Assembly: GCA_001603075.1 (NCBI GenBank)
Contig: LVBB01000054.1
Span: 1-64,000, forward strand
Origin: Phycisphaerales bacterium Planc_01
GTDB taxonomy: Bacteria > Planctomycetota > Phycisphaerae > Sedimentisphaerales > Anaerobacaceae
Length of the DNA stretch: 64,000 nt
Direction: 5' to 3'
Notes under the pieces: generated by a model
Databases searched by the model: none
The model's input: only the letters and a program-made list of their open reading frames with translations
What the model was told of the DNA's origin: nothing
Shown: positions 21,201 to 24,412 of the stretch, piece after piece
Layout of the letters: every line of letters starts with the position of its first letter
Numbering within the stretch: position 1 is the stretch's first letter
Made by a program: the position numbers and the translations under genes

Positions 21201-22206
21201 TAGCGCCGTCGATGAACACCGGCTCCAGACCGGTGAAAAAAATCCGAGTGGCGCCCGCCTGGATCACGCCGTCGCCGAAGACCTCACCGGGAGTGTAGCT
21301 GCCGATGGTCATTCCAAGGACAACCAGCGTATCGTATCCGCCCTCGCCGCCATCATAATAGATAGGAATGGGAATCTCGCCGGCGCCGAGGTCCACCGCG
21401 AGGGTGTCATCGACGTAGGGTTGACCGTAAATGCTTATGAAAGAAGTGTTTACGAGTAGGGCTTCGGCCAGGAGTATACCGCCCTCGTCGGTGATTTGCA
21501 GCTTTTCAGCACCGTCGGCCGTGGAAAGCCGCAGGAAAATGCTGTGAAATCCTGCGGACATGTCGAAAGTAAACGCTCTCTGCGTGGCCGCAAGCACGTC
21601 CCCAGAATCTGATTCGGCGGATAGCCCGGCCACAAGGAGAGTCTCAGTCTGCAGCTCGGCCGGAGGGCCGCGAGCCTCGATCGGAAAGCCCTCTGCGCTC
21701 GGTATCTCGTCCTGCCTTTCCACAGGGATCAGGCAGGCGGATGGCTCATCGAACAGTGCCGTCGATTCCTCGGAACCGGCCGCGATTGTGGCGGTGCATT
21801 GAGTCTGTGCCAGCCACCCGACCACGGACACCTGGCCCTCGTCCGGATCCGCCTCAGTAGGCCGGACGATCTGATCGAGGGGCTCCTCGATGGGACTGTC
21901 GTCCTCGGATAGAGGGACTGTCGCGTCCTGTGCGAGAAGAGAATCCGCCTCATTGGATGAGACAAGATACGTCAGGAGCAAAGAGGAAGAGTCGTCATCG
22001 GTCCCGTGGTCCTGCCGGTCCAGATCGACACAAACCGCCTGTCCAGCGAAGGGGGCATCCAGAGACACCAGCAAGTCCAGTCCAATAGAATCGGCGCTGA
22101 GGAGCACCCTCGGCTCAAGCGGCTCCAAGGCAGGAGGTCTAACAGGCGGCACCTTCTGTGCCACACGTTTCTGCTCCCCCAGCCAACTCCGGAGCTTCTC
22201 TATCAC
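1..22206 (-). CDS. Giant LEPR-XLL surface/secreted protein, partial (C-terminus off the left edge)
   Basis: An uninterrupted frame of at least 7402 codons runs from GTG at 22206 to the window edge. An in-frame stop at 22261-22263 limits the start; GTG 22206 is the only good candidate before the motif LEPLEPRVLLSAD (about residues 28-40), the LEPR-XLL signature of planctomycete giant proteins. No classical Sec signal peptide is visible. Order of regions: RTX-like GGxGxDxL repeats (about residues 440-1130), a long alanine/valine/glycine-rich beta-strand repeat region (about 1300-4650), a section with AGGDIxV repeats (about 4650-5200), a second GxGxDxL beta-roll section (5200-6170), then PKD/Ig-like domains to the edge. 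Likely role: adhesion, matrix or surface-layer function outside the cell. The neighbours are export-type genes transcribed divergently. The domain calls are by eye; the true C-terminus and total length are unknown. Confidence 0.93.
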   Translation of the reverse strand, partial: MIEKLRSWLGEQKRVAQKVPPVRPPALEPLEPRVLLSADSIGLDLLVSLDAPFAGQAVCVDLDRQDHGTDDDSSSLLLTYLVSSNEADSLLAQDATVPLSEDDSPIEEPLDQIVRPTEADPDEGQVSVVGWLAQTQCTATIAAGSEESTALFDEPSACLIPVERQDEIPSAEGFPIEARGPPAELQTETLLVAGLSAESDSGDVLAATQRAFTFDMSAGFHSIFLRLSTADGAEKLQITDEGGILLAEALLVNTSFISIYGQPYVDDTLAVDLGAGEIPIPIYYDGGEGGYDTLVVLGMTIGSYTPGEVFGDGVIQAGATRIFFTGLEPVFIDGATVDGTGPTGLTTTATTLTFVTPGSMDVIVIDSPAEGQNRISGTSDGVAFEEIIFTNIQTVVIDTGANDVAGADADEIAITSDLVATGLKNLIIRTGAGDDVLRVQTANLSLPVAGGVLSFDGGQGEDQIEGPTPDNSEAFITWNLTGPGAGNLGGTTGLVFTNVESLVGGNGNDIFTFAADGSFDGKIDGGLGAANKLDFSAFMGPVLVNLGMGIATGTVRVSSIQDAQGGSGDDILIGDDGANVLTGGPGNDILVGEAGDDILVGGTDDDIYILTPGSTDTILELAGEGRDTLDYSAYPADSPVIVNLAAGTATGTTGVANIENVIGGWGDDILTGDGNANLLIGGPGNDILAGGAGDNILIGGLGDDTYILTPGSTDTIIELAGEGSDTLDYSAYTTDITVNLATGEAPGTTGISNVENVIGGSGNDTLIGDANANRLAGGPGTNTLTGGAGDDTYVLTPGSTNIIVELAGEGSDTLDYSAWTAGIAVDLRTTAAPGTNGIANIENVTGGWGNDTLTGNAYANRLAGGPGTNILTGGAGDDTYVLTPGSTNTIIELAGEGSDTLDYSAFMTGVTVNLSTKTAPGTAPASNMENIENVIGGAGDDTLIGDGRANRLTGGPGNDTLIGGGGDDVYILTPDGGADTITELDGGGLDTILGPDVDTDWIITGPNSGVITGGTTFVGIEYLVGGNADDNFKFEAGGAISGGIEGGGHIEGDALIGAAQANTWNITGPNAGTLNGNSFSGIENLIGGSLNDTFVFGTSGSISGLVAGGPDNAALETPPVDTIDYSALSAAMTVDLKNGTAPCVGSFDGIDLFIGSAESDTVIGYDLPELFWTITGPDEFTVAAISFQGFENLTGQPDNTDGFIVEAGGSISGVIDGGTGGTDGLFINTGWGIGMIVDVTEESATPTTTDPAVYGKALTYKNLDPQPFDFFLGDDWGKVVIAGTIFDDTIRVYDNAGVLTIERGNSTYTIGETQLAMLTLLRIEGRAGSDTITIESLPANFGGDNGADLWICGSHMPADPSVAQIPVDDPFIDRVNFTGSIDLKQGSLDVWADRITVADNVVIQTTNDITFRPRLLGIAELENLVPLGFGTDRKVDITIGKNAKLMGAEISLFAQAEDKSIADTAGAPKEMENFVIQPLMDKLGDLIALPVKVLVKNCTATITFREGAQLIATGPIGIYATAAADATGVAKGNLISIGYAQAKAYADIIIEAGVLIQAAEAIVITSTGEAKAGMKVDTKHKIDNLPNPSGAPFAIALGVSYADSYAHVTVAQGAVITSDRTANLTAKGKIESEAEAESGVFADGKAGLAFALEFSKADVDTTVDGTIIAKCDPVGGYAVKLEIDPTVGLNPDGTPQIGYVDYANNRIYVGPNALITEDTVTYSNRRGVSIGGLVNGREYYIVTDGDGWIQFTESEINAIRADVGKKEWLVDLKDKSGTELETANNQKSFTAAEVNSADDTITLKRDGDIVFNTFEMGQAVVFRAGSGSSIGGLTPGNTYYVIASTTEHNIQGDTRLASKQIIRLAETENEARAGIFIDLGAATGSDFQLVAKHVFDSGFATGLGVFANLEAETKVSAKAGLKSEDTDPPSKWEKFKDAFDTNLYDTIFQKLTKSYTDNAGKSEAGASGSLAVSGALAFSYADHDVTSNVGDHAVLKSNEDLEVNATIAHKYNLGAESSTEPQSGKDGKSAANNVSVAVAVAIFNNSALATVNVVDPDDPGPGAELDAMRALRVISNVTYPLLQRLDTYIPLSWSELFDSIRTDGLKAITKYIDSTLGFKDAFFNTWTVATASAEKIGIAGSVSVLVFTNNSHAIVRSGAKLNQDLAWRDNSQNPHPNQDNEEGPDADGAEFEQVVSVESLIAQQTITMTGNFSLPDLPSIDPTDLNKTKKSFSKFGSTLNPKGDESMAGTSGARGGAGGSFFISVATDSSHAIVEDGTWIHSGADGGFNIKAREMLLNVNLAQSYAKGGTFVIGGAVLYVEQESDTLAQLGSQAHVTGRDVRVLALDQSTVATWAGGIARGEAVGVGISVAINNFNRTTRALIGAADAAAGTPISDTNYINVTDGVQTKACLSGDLWGFTVAGSVVKDEKPANPTPSQQPQDPMSNVSLDVLEGDDPPAEREKPKTGVGIAAAVSINLISGETTSRIADAGHVRAGFVSVHAENDAGLIAATGGLAVAMKDSGKTAVALAGAFSYNEIAADTVAEIQDTRLVLTGNAARDFVLDVDALTRSKIFTLAAGGAGAVASGKSGSQSDGSSSTAVSVAGSVSINMISGTTSALLQNGTVLLTTGDARIRAEDRSRIFAIAGGLSLSVATGQKGSSTAVSAGIAIAVNRLATSVEALIDGSTLRWVDNATSGDVLVEAVNTRSIGAFTLAGAVSVASGTQGSGVAGAGAGSGSVNQIYGDTTATIRNSEVNAPGAVTVHAKDSSKIISGAGGIAVAVGLSSQGNGGSGSFGAAFAINFIGKNDDDNLVWAEVDNSTVTVGEAMTILAESWAYIFALSIGAAGSVSGSGTGNAIGITGAGSATINQIRVNTQARAINSSLTTSGYGAEIRLTADDDSTIIATAGAAALSIAVSQNTSVALGLGFSLTINDIANTIRAAIEDSTVSAAGAVTVSADSDARIDSLAFGISIGVALSGNASAVAAGCTGALSFNEIDNLVEATICNTTGTGTLSAGGALRVTARDDSVIRAIATAASASVSGSTTAMSVSVAIGLALAHNRIDKDVSASLVNLPSVLTGGHDVTIWAKDGSMIEAVTLAAAVSVSLSITNPSVGIAGGCSESTNVILSRTNAFIENSALGSNTNNVGKVDLDATSTAEINALIGAVAAAVALGNTGVGVAVGIAVARNFIGWDPNGADVTPDYESMYGPAPAMVDTLTPGILVRTAAGDVYEFIGAEQTDSDPNTAGRQPFDLSLQNYANTTLWKQVVAATHEEGEEQVGTLVDALVPGMKVLVSSSVIPGHVYKYIGAQRTDSDPNTPGSQKFDLSLQDYGDNTLWTQVEVTPAVVEGLRIGTRVDTLTPGMTVRITSGALAGDIYEYIGPEQTDSDPNTAGLQKFDLSVQQYRDATLWKHANVGPDAAQVQAYIANSSLWAADDLTIDAQASGSIDATVVAAALGVGGGGNGVAVSVTGSYSENRIRTDVSAYIDGTTNTATDGIKARSVALHAEDGSGIHAVAGAASLAVGFGSTAGVAVAVGLSLAFNEVSNNVEAHISGMDEGVTTSSGSITISALSRGEYLFDLDLTDILTPANLDDAATADGDNPDDPANPNDHPNRRSDDAVNEAWVDAEGDRLVLEALRQAFASQGVTLAMYDTVGTAAQFRTRDGVQDVREGTTVVLEKGYMAGSATPYDGSKGIEGRVYRYIVIGPEGPFGNPINTENLLDLGAQDYTNTTKWQLVDKLKVSTLVEGQSWTVIAPDGKTYVLELVTENGVSRIAVSRNTINAVSAAASLAVGIGGGAGIGVSGAGAVSRNVILTKVNAYAKDSVLDSADDVTLRAASTSKISSTVVAASLAIGGGGAAGVGASIGVAVAQNYIGWKPDGTEQSAQVQAYMKNTSVDAGGDLSLSSTAAQSIKSLVVSGSVAAAFGGTVGIAASGSGVLAENRIGVDVASYIDGQLGGGIHAGGNVTLSAEDTSTITAYALAASLAASVGTVGAAVSIGVAIAENLITSEVQAWVGNTTVDAGGSLTVLAVENAAIDGCAQAAAVALSVSFGGALSGGGAKTTSTVETTTKAYIVSSTVTLGGDLTVTAASTTTARAEVMTTSAAAGLVGIAAAGSIAIVTVKPIVEASVTGSTVDAGNVSVTATATPHGSAAAMGNAVSTGASVGVSQADTEVSPTVTALVGGALTADSVSVVARQLLPGGGLDTAWARAQGSAGGLLVGVNAGTSTASANAVVTSAIVGGANLDVAGAVAVTASLSQRAKVQGEGLAIGGLVAVGVIDATAEVNGQTSAYVGTDASLDVGSLLVQATADETAIADSVASAGGLVADGDNEASAFVTSDVSAYLAGGVSVTSTGDVLIEAKGSPEADAQTSGIVVGVGVAVGGSRSDVTIDSAVAASVGAGSVVQAGGSVTVSAATREDALSYGDGISFAWSDGSVGGFVGVQGNRALATGSVTTRTTIGANTRISADGALAVLAATDIAGLSAQTTGGTGGLVAVGGQQAEVNVTALEATVDVAGAQLTAGGAVTIRSDTAATLAANGDQSAKAAVAIAEVKANIMAVQTATVSTSDAEIAGASIDITALVSRAGANAYAYCDSGGVGAAPDARADVDLDIDAKVTGYSVKLDAPHVEVTAANRGLDTYAHSNAIAKAAGIDIYTTAYNDVNKTAKIDLTGLIVTRDLWFTADTLGDIRADADADWDYGTWSSGKLTYGEHTILNRRSQILTTLTVTCGVEHSLDLKVYPNGNVRSDGIPYHVDPVTDNIVVDSFRYDSPVPPQPQATFFVNGPDQIDNWVAGNAGFFNYGAYAAHIVNESTRTLEVGAISAPPADNPPWDVRVVSPNQENFDAAHDTAKTWPNLLEVRSVGDIRLGGPIDMPVGGAEVTISSEGNITGTSDIRAGQITLEAGGDIGSAGSPLVLFPLDGGLSAVAGGSMGLSVNPIISVDWGNIKVETLQAGGDIDVRIWPAYLNDEEKTPAESNIRFSGPVSAGGDITVQVLAHEDKSGLLELLGSVTAGGNVSTTTFGSNIDVHIYDVVSAGGPSGAVELETGGEIYMPLDARIWAPGDATVTAGGSIRTSWTSLITADNLWLRSYHDTVGTGPNSGVTVNLTGVLRAFGENGVYVQNQGGPLTVAYLYSREGGASLTVRDTAGESDFIVLTTDAYIEAKKALKLVAGDGITLASGALLRSEESVTLEIDAGSPDPDAGPGTVLDFSTADFYSPVIRIRTGSGNDVIRVKDLPEAGTILDIKTGAGDDTLLLGDTDHILSFLSGTILFDGGAGTDSVSVDNSLGGVAGTGTLWLDSASSMAYRDDLVTPLIRMTGMGDLWYLNVEHIEISLGLPEVENLIDIDGTGAEVETVKIHGTSAKETFRVGAGLDRLLSGIHGLVSLDGGEAGEDSLSIVENNFQQGLSFIDDRLTATTFTGQGMNGGITWNNISTLSLSLLGNTDLTIAAAPEADTTVTIGNGTNAHTVRIGEGNFSNAEGRAAFPEGRSLLVSTTNSHYTLEVDDHLNTDAYEALLNADGLSINGFWPLSSGFSKNHLSLGSGGGTVWVLGAPAGLHLVTIAGGEGDDLVTVSALPAGTVLDVQGGAGNDELRVWGASALQATVGPVFFQGGEGTDTIRISAYDATESLPALFLDRPETTPWPHMGSSFAAIRGLGMTNGVFYEAETIDITLTLQADTVYLKATTPGTETMTVYGMEGDDQFYLGGADALFNLHGSLALWGGNDSDRMWITNQTCTHDFDTGDAFDSVLGLGTFTGQGLNGTLTFSGFEDLGIFLGSGKDSLAIDFVPVGVSLQVNMGPGDDRLSVGYTQGLSSIYMDVLGVAGGDGNDELVISDVGSMANHPSVFIQNRNIQGLTPGGGQIAIGSDFEVMGLTLGGGTTSIEVVDPSIPLTIRGTNGRVSVTVTSLQGNQSVTFYGGSTGDRLYVGDVGSARNVYGSVTFFGGAGDDEAWLYELAGTGSVWFEGGAGNDSLNVWRYYEQGTLVGLTAGDVDGRVVFLGGEGTDALTVKETLYHMGGVSVSFDSATLPETGQTAGLISGLDMAQGIHYVAEGIRLDLGPAGTNQSNKIYVDATSEETEDVLIVGSMSKEEFYIGHTTGRQLTEIHGQITLLGNGGYLDSLSISNADSSDGWDDAVLTANSFIGMGLSNPIVFSGMAWVSVTMGNGADEIWLESIPYVDFPVGYGRDHSYATINNLGDNDTVFMTAQVADMVLSGHWKVNSDSTPMGIKADSPETVTQPELPSGTVTVINSPGYPVLASQGTVTYSSSSGSYRYYTWQATSSVDQDVVVYTQWGYGGGLRFATVFHVDITNIPPEVTMADQTIDEGGTPTFTITDPGMAAGEPFTCYWEIVDNATGVKATSDLFSWDSQPPFPAVAGNYQVTLFVTDSEVTRSASATLTVNNVAPTADAGPDVEGELLAVDLSGSVTDPGTAGGGTVSCQWVVKDAGGNEVARNDNLVWTFLAPGFGIYTATLTASDQFGETDSDSATLNLYNIPPTVDAGPDIEGVLLVVQLNGSVSDPGTAHGWALSWHWTVKNSDDEVVGQSEDLSWTFTAPALGVYTATLTATDAFDASVSDSATITLYNVAPTVDGGPDVTVDSGIPVVLTGSFSDPGQGQGESYLEVWTIYNSAGMPIATGDGSTLTFSTHTTGVYTAIFTVTDSNGGVGSDTCTITVAVILPVVNAGPDTSVDLNGSPVALTGSFTDEGAKPGEAYSIGWVITNGSGTQVASGTGLLMSYTPAAAGTYTATLTVTDSDGNSGMDALTITVSISHCVFEAGPQIVKYLEGGTADTGTVTLATFAYIDSSTNPNPGMLTATIDWGDGTTSAGTVVSAGSFQWFKEHYVFSLYAVQGSHIYTQDSYSQPDQVYEIKITITRPALPYTWNENTTVVTTSASINTHAPVITDVTFPDPVNLGEPANLIVNFGDGSDWTYARELGVFWDDGGSWQYYDMPNSQRSITIAHTYGAMGSGTLQIQVLRRDGENTGDSSSIFTQPFVVAAVPGVEAGADTTVQQGQAVTLSGTVSNLGDYAAGWQVFNVHTGGLVAAGEGTVLEFLGDVGRYRAVFTATSGSTTVSDTLLISVTNVAPTVSTTFTINEDFSADLVGSFIDPGRTLGELYGAIWQIYDRNDSLVIRVEGESLHFVPPIYGIYRAVFTVTDDEGASGTTTVLLLLSPNTPPIADAGTAYEVDEGATVVLDGSGSYDAEQSTESLIFEWDLDGDGIFGETGADAARGEETDMFPTFSAVGLDGPSVWTVRLQVTDAYGETSEAEAVITIRNVAPTAVITGAPASSPEGTPISLGSTVVDPGILDTHTYAWSVTKNAGTTPYATGDAASFSFTPDDDGTYVVSLTVTDIDGGVGTDSQTITVLNVAPVVNAGTDATIDEGSTFSGSGSFTDPGADA
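3700..6600 (-). repeat. Second beta-roll (calcium-binding-like) section of the giant protein
   Basis: Irregular repeats of the type GxGxDxLxV with intervening IxGLGM and FxGxGLNG phrases occupy this part of the giant frame. They resemble haemolysin-type calcium-binding repeats but are more degenerate and longer-spaced than the RTX block near the N-terminus. A beta-roll fold is likely; calcium binding is an inference. Confidence 0.6.
8200..16100 (-). repeat. Long beta-strand repeat region of the giant protein
   Basis: About 2600 residues consist of dozens of degenerate units of about 45-65 residues. Each unit alternates an SVAVAxxxxVAxNxI phrase, a TxAxIxxSTVxAGGxVTVxA phrase and an ASDxSxIxAxA phrase. 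The composition is very high in Ala, Val, Gly, Ser and Thr, with almost no Cys. This is typical of parallel beta-helix adhesin shafts. The repeats are diverged at DNA level, so they are old or under purifying selection. Confidence 0.75.
11950..12564 (-). repeat. Three tandem ~65-75-residue modules within the beta-strand region
   Basis: Three adjacent units begin at about 12564, 12357 and 12138. Each reads VDxLxPGxxV, then YxYIGxxxTDSDPNTxG, then QxFDLSxQxY and TLWxxV. They differ from the surrounding A/V/G-rich repeats in carrying aromatic and acidic residues. A related, more diverged unit (YRYI..., LGAQDYTN, WQLV) occurs near 11000-11130. They may form a compact domain inserted in the shaft. 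Function unknown. Confidence 0.8.
16560..17120 (-). repeat. Duplicated IGGLxxGxxYYVI module in the giant protein
   Basis: Two consecutive modules contain SIGGLVNGREYYIVTDGDG and SIGGLTPGNTYYVIASTTE, each followed by a segment about an Ile/Gln and a LAxT..A/AxxG..xI-type turn. This repeat type recurs in very large bacterial surface proteins. It lies between the RTX block and the long beta-strand region, as would suit a linker domain pair. Confidence 0.7.
18826..20870 (-). repeat. RTX-like calcium-binding repeats, with a 261-bp tandem period
   Basis: Clusters of GGxGDDxLxGGxGN nonapeptides alternate with the phrase ELAGEGSDTLDYSA. The DNA for that phrase recurs with copies starting near 19493, 19754, 20015 and 20309, giving spacings of 261, 261 and 294 bp (87, 87 and 98 residues). 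More diverged copies lie near 18826 and 20610. Nonapeptides of this class normally bind Ca2+ and fold outside the cell as beta-rolls. The close nucleotide similarity suggests recent tandem duplication. Confidence 0.88.
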
Positions 22207-22299
22207 ACTTCGCTCGCTTACGGGGCGTGTCTCTACGGGGCAACGTCCCTTGCTTGCATGTCACAACGGCACGTGACCCTCCAACGCGGAGGTGAGTAT

Positions 22300-22328
22300 A
22301 TTCTATCGAATCGACAATCACATGTCAG
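22300..22328 (-). promoter_or_regulatory. Predicted sigma70-type promoter of the giant gene
   Basis: On the minus strand CTGACA (22328-22323) is followed by exactly 17 bases and TAGAAT (22305-22300). Each box matches the consensus at 5 of 6 positions. Transcription would start near 22293, leaving a leader of about 87 nt before the GTG at 22206. The T9/G11 homopolymer lies about 22 bp upstream of the -35 box. Confidence 0.6.
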
Positions 22329-22350
22329 CCGGTACAGGCACAGATTACTC

Positions 22351-22370
22351 TTTTTTTTTGGGGGGGGGGG
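22351..22370. repeat. T9/G11 homopolymer in the divergent promoter region
   Basis: Nine T residues (22351-22359) run directly into eleven G residues (22360-22370). Long mononucleotide runs are slippage-prone. It sits between the giant gene promoter and the export operon promoter. The whole 22207-22533 gap holds only this tract, the two promoters and leaders. Confidence 0.9.
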
Positions 22371-22465
22371 TAGGATCACTGTTCATCCCGTCATCCTTCT
22401 TCTTCGGAATTCCTTGTCCCTGCCACGGTTACGGCCGGAATTTGCTGCGCAGCGAGCGATTGTAA

Positions 22466-22495
22466 TTGAGCGTGTCCTCGGATTTCTGCTACAAT
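22466..22495 (+). promoter_or_regulatory. Predicted sigma70-type promoter of the GAF-HlyD/M50/SecA operon
   Basis: TTGAGC (22466-22471), an 18-base spacer and TACAAT (22490-22495) precede the ATG at 22534 by about 38 bases. It is divergent from the giant gene promoter, roughly 140 bp away. Confidence 0.55.
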
Positions 22496-22533
22496 GTGTC
22501 CATGTAGTACGATCATTGAGTTGAGGACGCTGC

Positions 22534-24396
22534 ATGGCACAAGACGATGTCGCGACTCCGGATGCGCCCGCCAGTCCAGGCGCTGCGCCCCATAAGGCGG
22601 CTCGTGATCCTTCCACCGGTCCGGATGGTCCACTTCGGCAATTCCTCCTGCACCTGCTGACGGTTCAATGCCGCTGTTGCCGGGCCAGACAGGGGGCGGT
22701 GCTTCAGGTCGATGGCGAGCGAGGCTCGCATGTAGTGGCCTTGCACTCCCCTGGGGCCGACGAGGGGATCACGTCGTGGCTGGATCGCTGTGCTGCTTCG
22801 GCCGACAGCGTGTTCGCGGCCGGGACGGCTGCGGTCCTATCGATCGATGGGGATCCGCAAGTCAACGCAATCGCTGTGCCGCTTCGGCTTGTCGGCCAGC
22901 CGCGATTCCTCGCTGCTCTGCTTGTGCGAACAGGAGATAAGGCCTCGCTGGAGGCCACTCGCCAGTTGATGGACCTGACGACCGGCCTGGTCGGCATGAC
23001 GCACGAGCATCTGGCCGAGCACGGCAAAGACAGCGCCGCCGGGAGGCTGCGCCAGGCGATGGAGGCGCTGGCCGCCGTCAATCGGCAGAACCGATTCACC
23101 GGGGTGGCGATGTCGCTGTGCAACGAACTTGCCGCCCAGTGGAAGTGCGAGCGGGTCAGTCTGGGGTTCCTCAAAGGCCGCTACGTTCGGGTCAAGGCGA
23201 TGAGCCACACCGAGCACTTCAGCCGTAAGATGCGACTCGTGCAGGATATCGAGGCGGCCCAGGAGGAGTGCCTGGATCAGGACGGCGAGATCGTGTATCC
23301 GGCCGGCGAAGAGACCACCTACATCCATCGGGCCGCCGCCGAGCTTGCCAATCAGCACGGCCCCACCGCTATCCTGAGCCTGCCTTTGCGACACGAGGGC
23401 CAGCCCGAGGCCGTCGTTACCCTCGAGCGGCCGGCCCGCCAGCCCTTTACAGCCGACGAGATCGAGACGATCCGAGTAACGTGCGACCTGTGCGGCCCCC
23501 GCCTGTTGAATCTGCACCATTACGATCGCTGGTTCGGCGCCAGGATGGTCGGGCACCTGCGCCGGGCGTTGGCAACCATCGTGGGAGCACAGTACACCTG
23601 GGCCAAGCTGACGGCCGTGCTCGTATTCGCTGTTGTCCTGTTCCTGCTGCTGGCCAAGGGCTGGTATCGGGTGAAGGCCCCATTTGTGCTGGAGGCCGTC
23701 TCGCAATACAAAGTCGCCGCTCCCTTCAACGGCTTCATCAAGGACGTTGGTGTCGAGATCGGCGACGTGATCTCTACCGGCCAGACTGCCTTGGCCCAAT
23801 TGGACACCGCCGAGTTGCGGCTGCAACTGGCCGCCGCCCAGGCCGAGCAGGCCGGCTACCTCAAGCAGGCCGACGCGGCGATGCGGGACCGCAAGACAGC
23901 CGAGGCCCAGATCGCCCAGGCCAACGCCGATAAGGCCCAGGCCGAGATCGATCTGCTGACCCATCGCATCAACCAGGCAACCATTCTCTCGCCGGTGACC
24001 GGCATCCTCGTCACCGGAGACCTCAAGCGTCAGATCGGCGCGCCGGTCGAGACCGGTCAGATTCTCTTCGAAGTGGCCCCCCTCGACGCCCTGCGGGCCG
24101 AACTGCACGTCCCTGAGGACGAGATTTTCGATCTGGCCGTCGGCCAGGAAGGAAAGCTGGCAACAGCAACCTATCCGGGTGATCGCATCCCGTTTGTCGT
24201 CGAGAGGATCCATCCGGCGGCCGAGGTGGTCAATAACCGCAACGTCTTCAAGGTGCGGGTCCAACTTCTGGAGAGCCGGCCCTGGATGCGGCCCGGGATG
24301 GAGGGAGTGGCCAAGGTCACGATCGACAAACGACCCTACGCATCGATCTGGACGAGGAAGGTTGTCAACTGGGTCCGCATGAAGCTGTGGATCTGA
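22534..24396 (+). CDS. Tandem GAF-like, membrane-anchored HlyD-type adaptor protein
   Basis: This 620-residue protein has two GAF-like halves (about residues 35-160, degenerate, and 180-325), one membrane segment (about 360-376), then a HlyD/biotinyl-lipoyl-like adaptor: a hairpin near 385-425, a coiled coil of about 425-475 and a beta-barrel domain to the end. Known HlyD adaptors span the periplasm and link an inner-membrane transporter to a TolC-type channel. The large cytoplasmic GAF part is unusual for the family and suggests that a small ligand or a partner gates the complex. The ATG is preceded by a TTGAGGA-type ribosome site. It is the first gene of a three-gene operon divergent from the giant gene; the next start is 16 bases on. 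The substrate is inferred from context only. Confidence 0.85.
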   Translation: MAQDDVATPDAPASPGAAPHKAARDPSTGPDGPLRQFLLHLLTVQCRCCRARQGAVLQVDGERGSHVVALHSPGADEGITSWLDRCAASADSVFAAGTAAVLSIDGDPQVNAIAVPLRLVGQPRFLAALLVRTGDKASLEATRQLMDLTTGLVGMTHEHLAEHGKDSAAGRLRQAMEALAAVNRQNRFTGVAMSLCNELAAQWKCERVSLGFLKGRYVRVKAMSHTEHFSRKMRLVQDIEAAQEECLDQDGEIVYPAGEETTYIHRAAAELANQHGPTAILSLPLRHEGQPEAVVTLERPARQPFTADEIETIRVTCDLCGPRLLNLHHYDRWFGARMVGHLRRALATIVGAQYTWAKLTAVLVFAVVLFLLLAKGWYRVKAPFVLEAVSQYKVAAPFNGFIKDVGVEIGDVISTGQTALAQLDTAELRLQLAAAQAEQAGYLKQADAAMRDRKTAEAQIAQANADKAQAEIDLLTHRINQATILSPVTGILVTGDLKRQIGAPVETGQILFEVAPLDALRAELHVPEDEIFDLAVGQEGKLATATYPGDRIPFVVERIHPAAEVVNNRNVFKVRVQLLESRPWMRPGMEGVAKVTIDKRPYASIWTRKVVNWVRMKLWI

Positions 24397-24412
24397 CAGA
24401 GAGGGTCCGACG

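Noticed and set aside
22837-24264. Open minus-strand frame opposite the GAF-HlyD gene
   Set aside because: Translation lacks domain features; the plus strand has GAF, membrane and HlyD parts.
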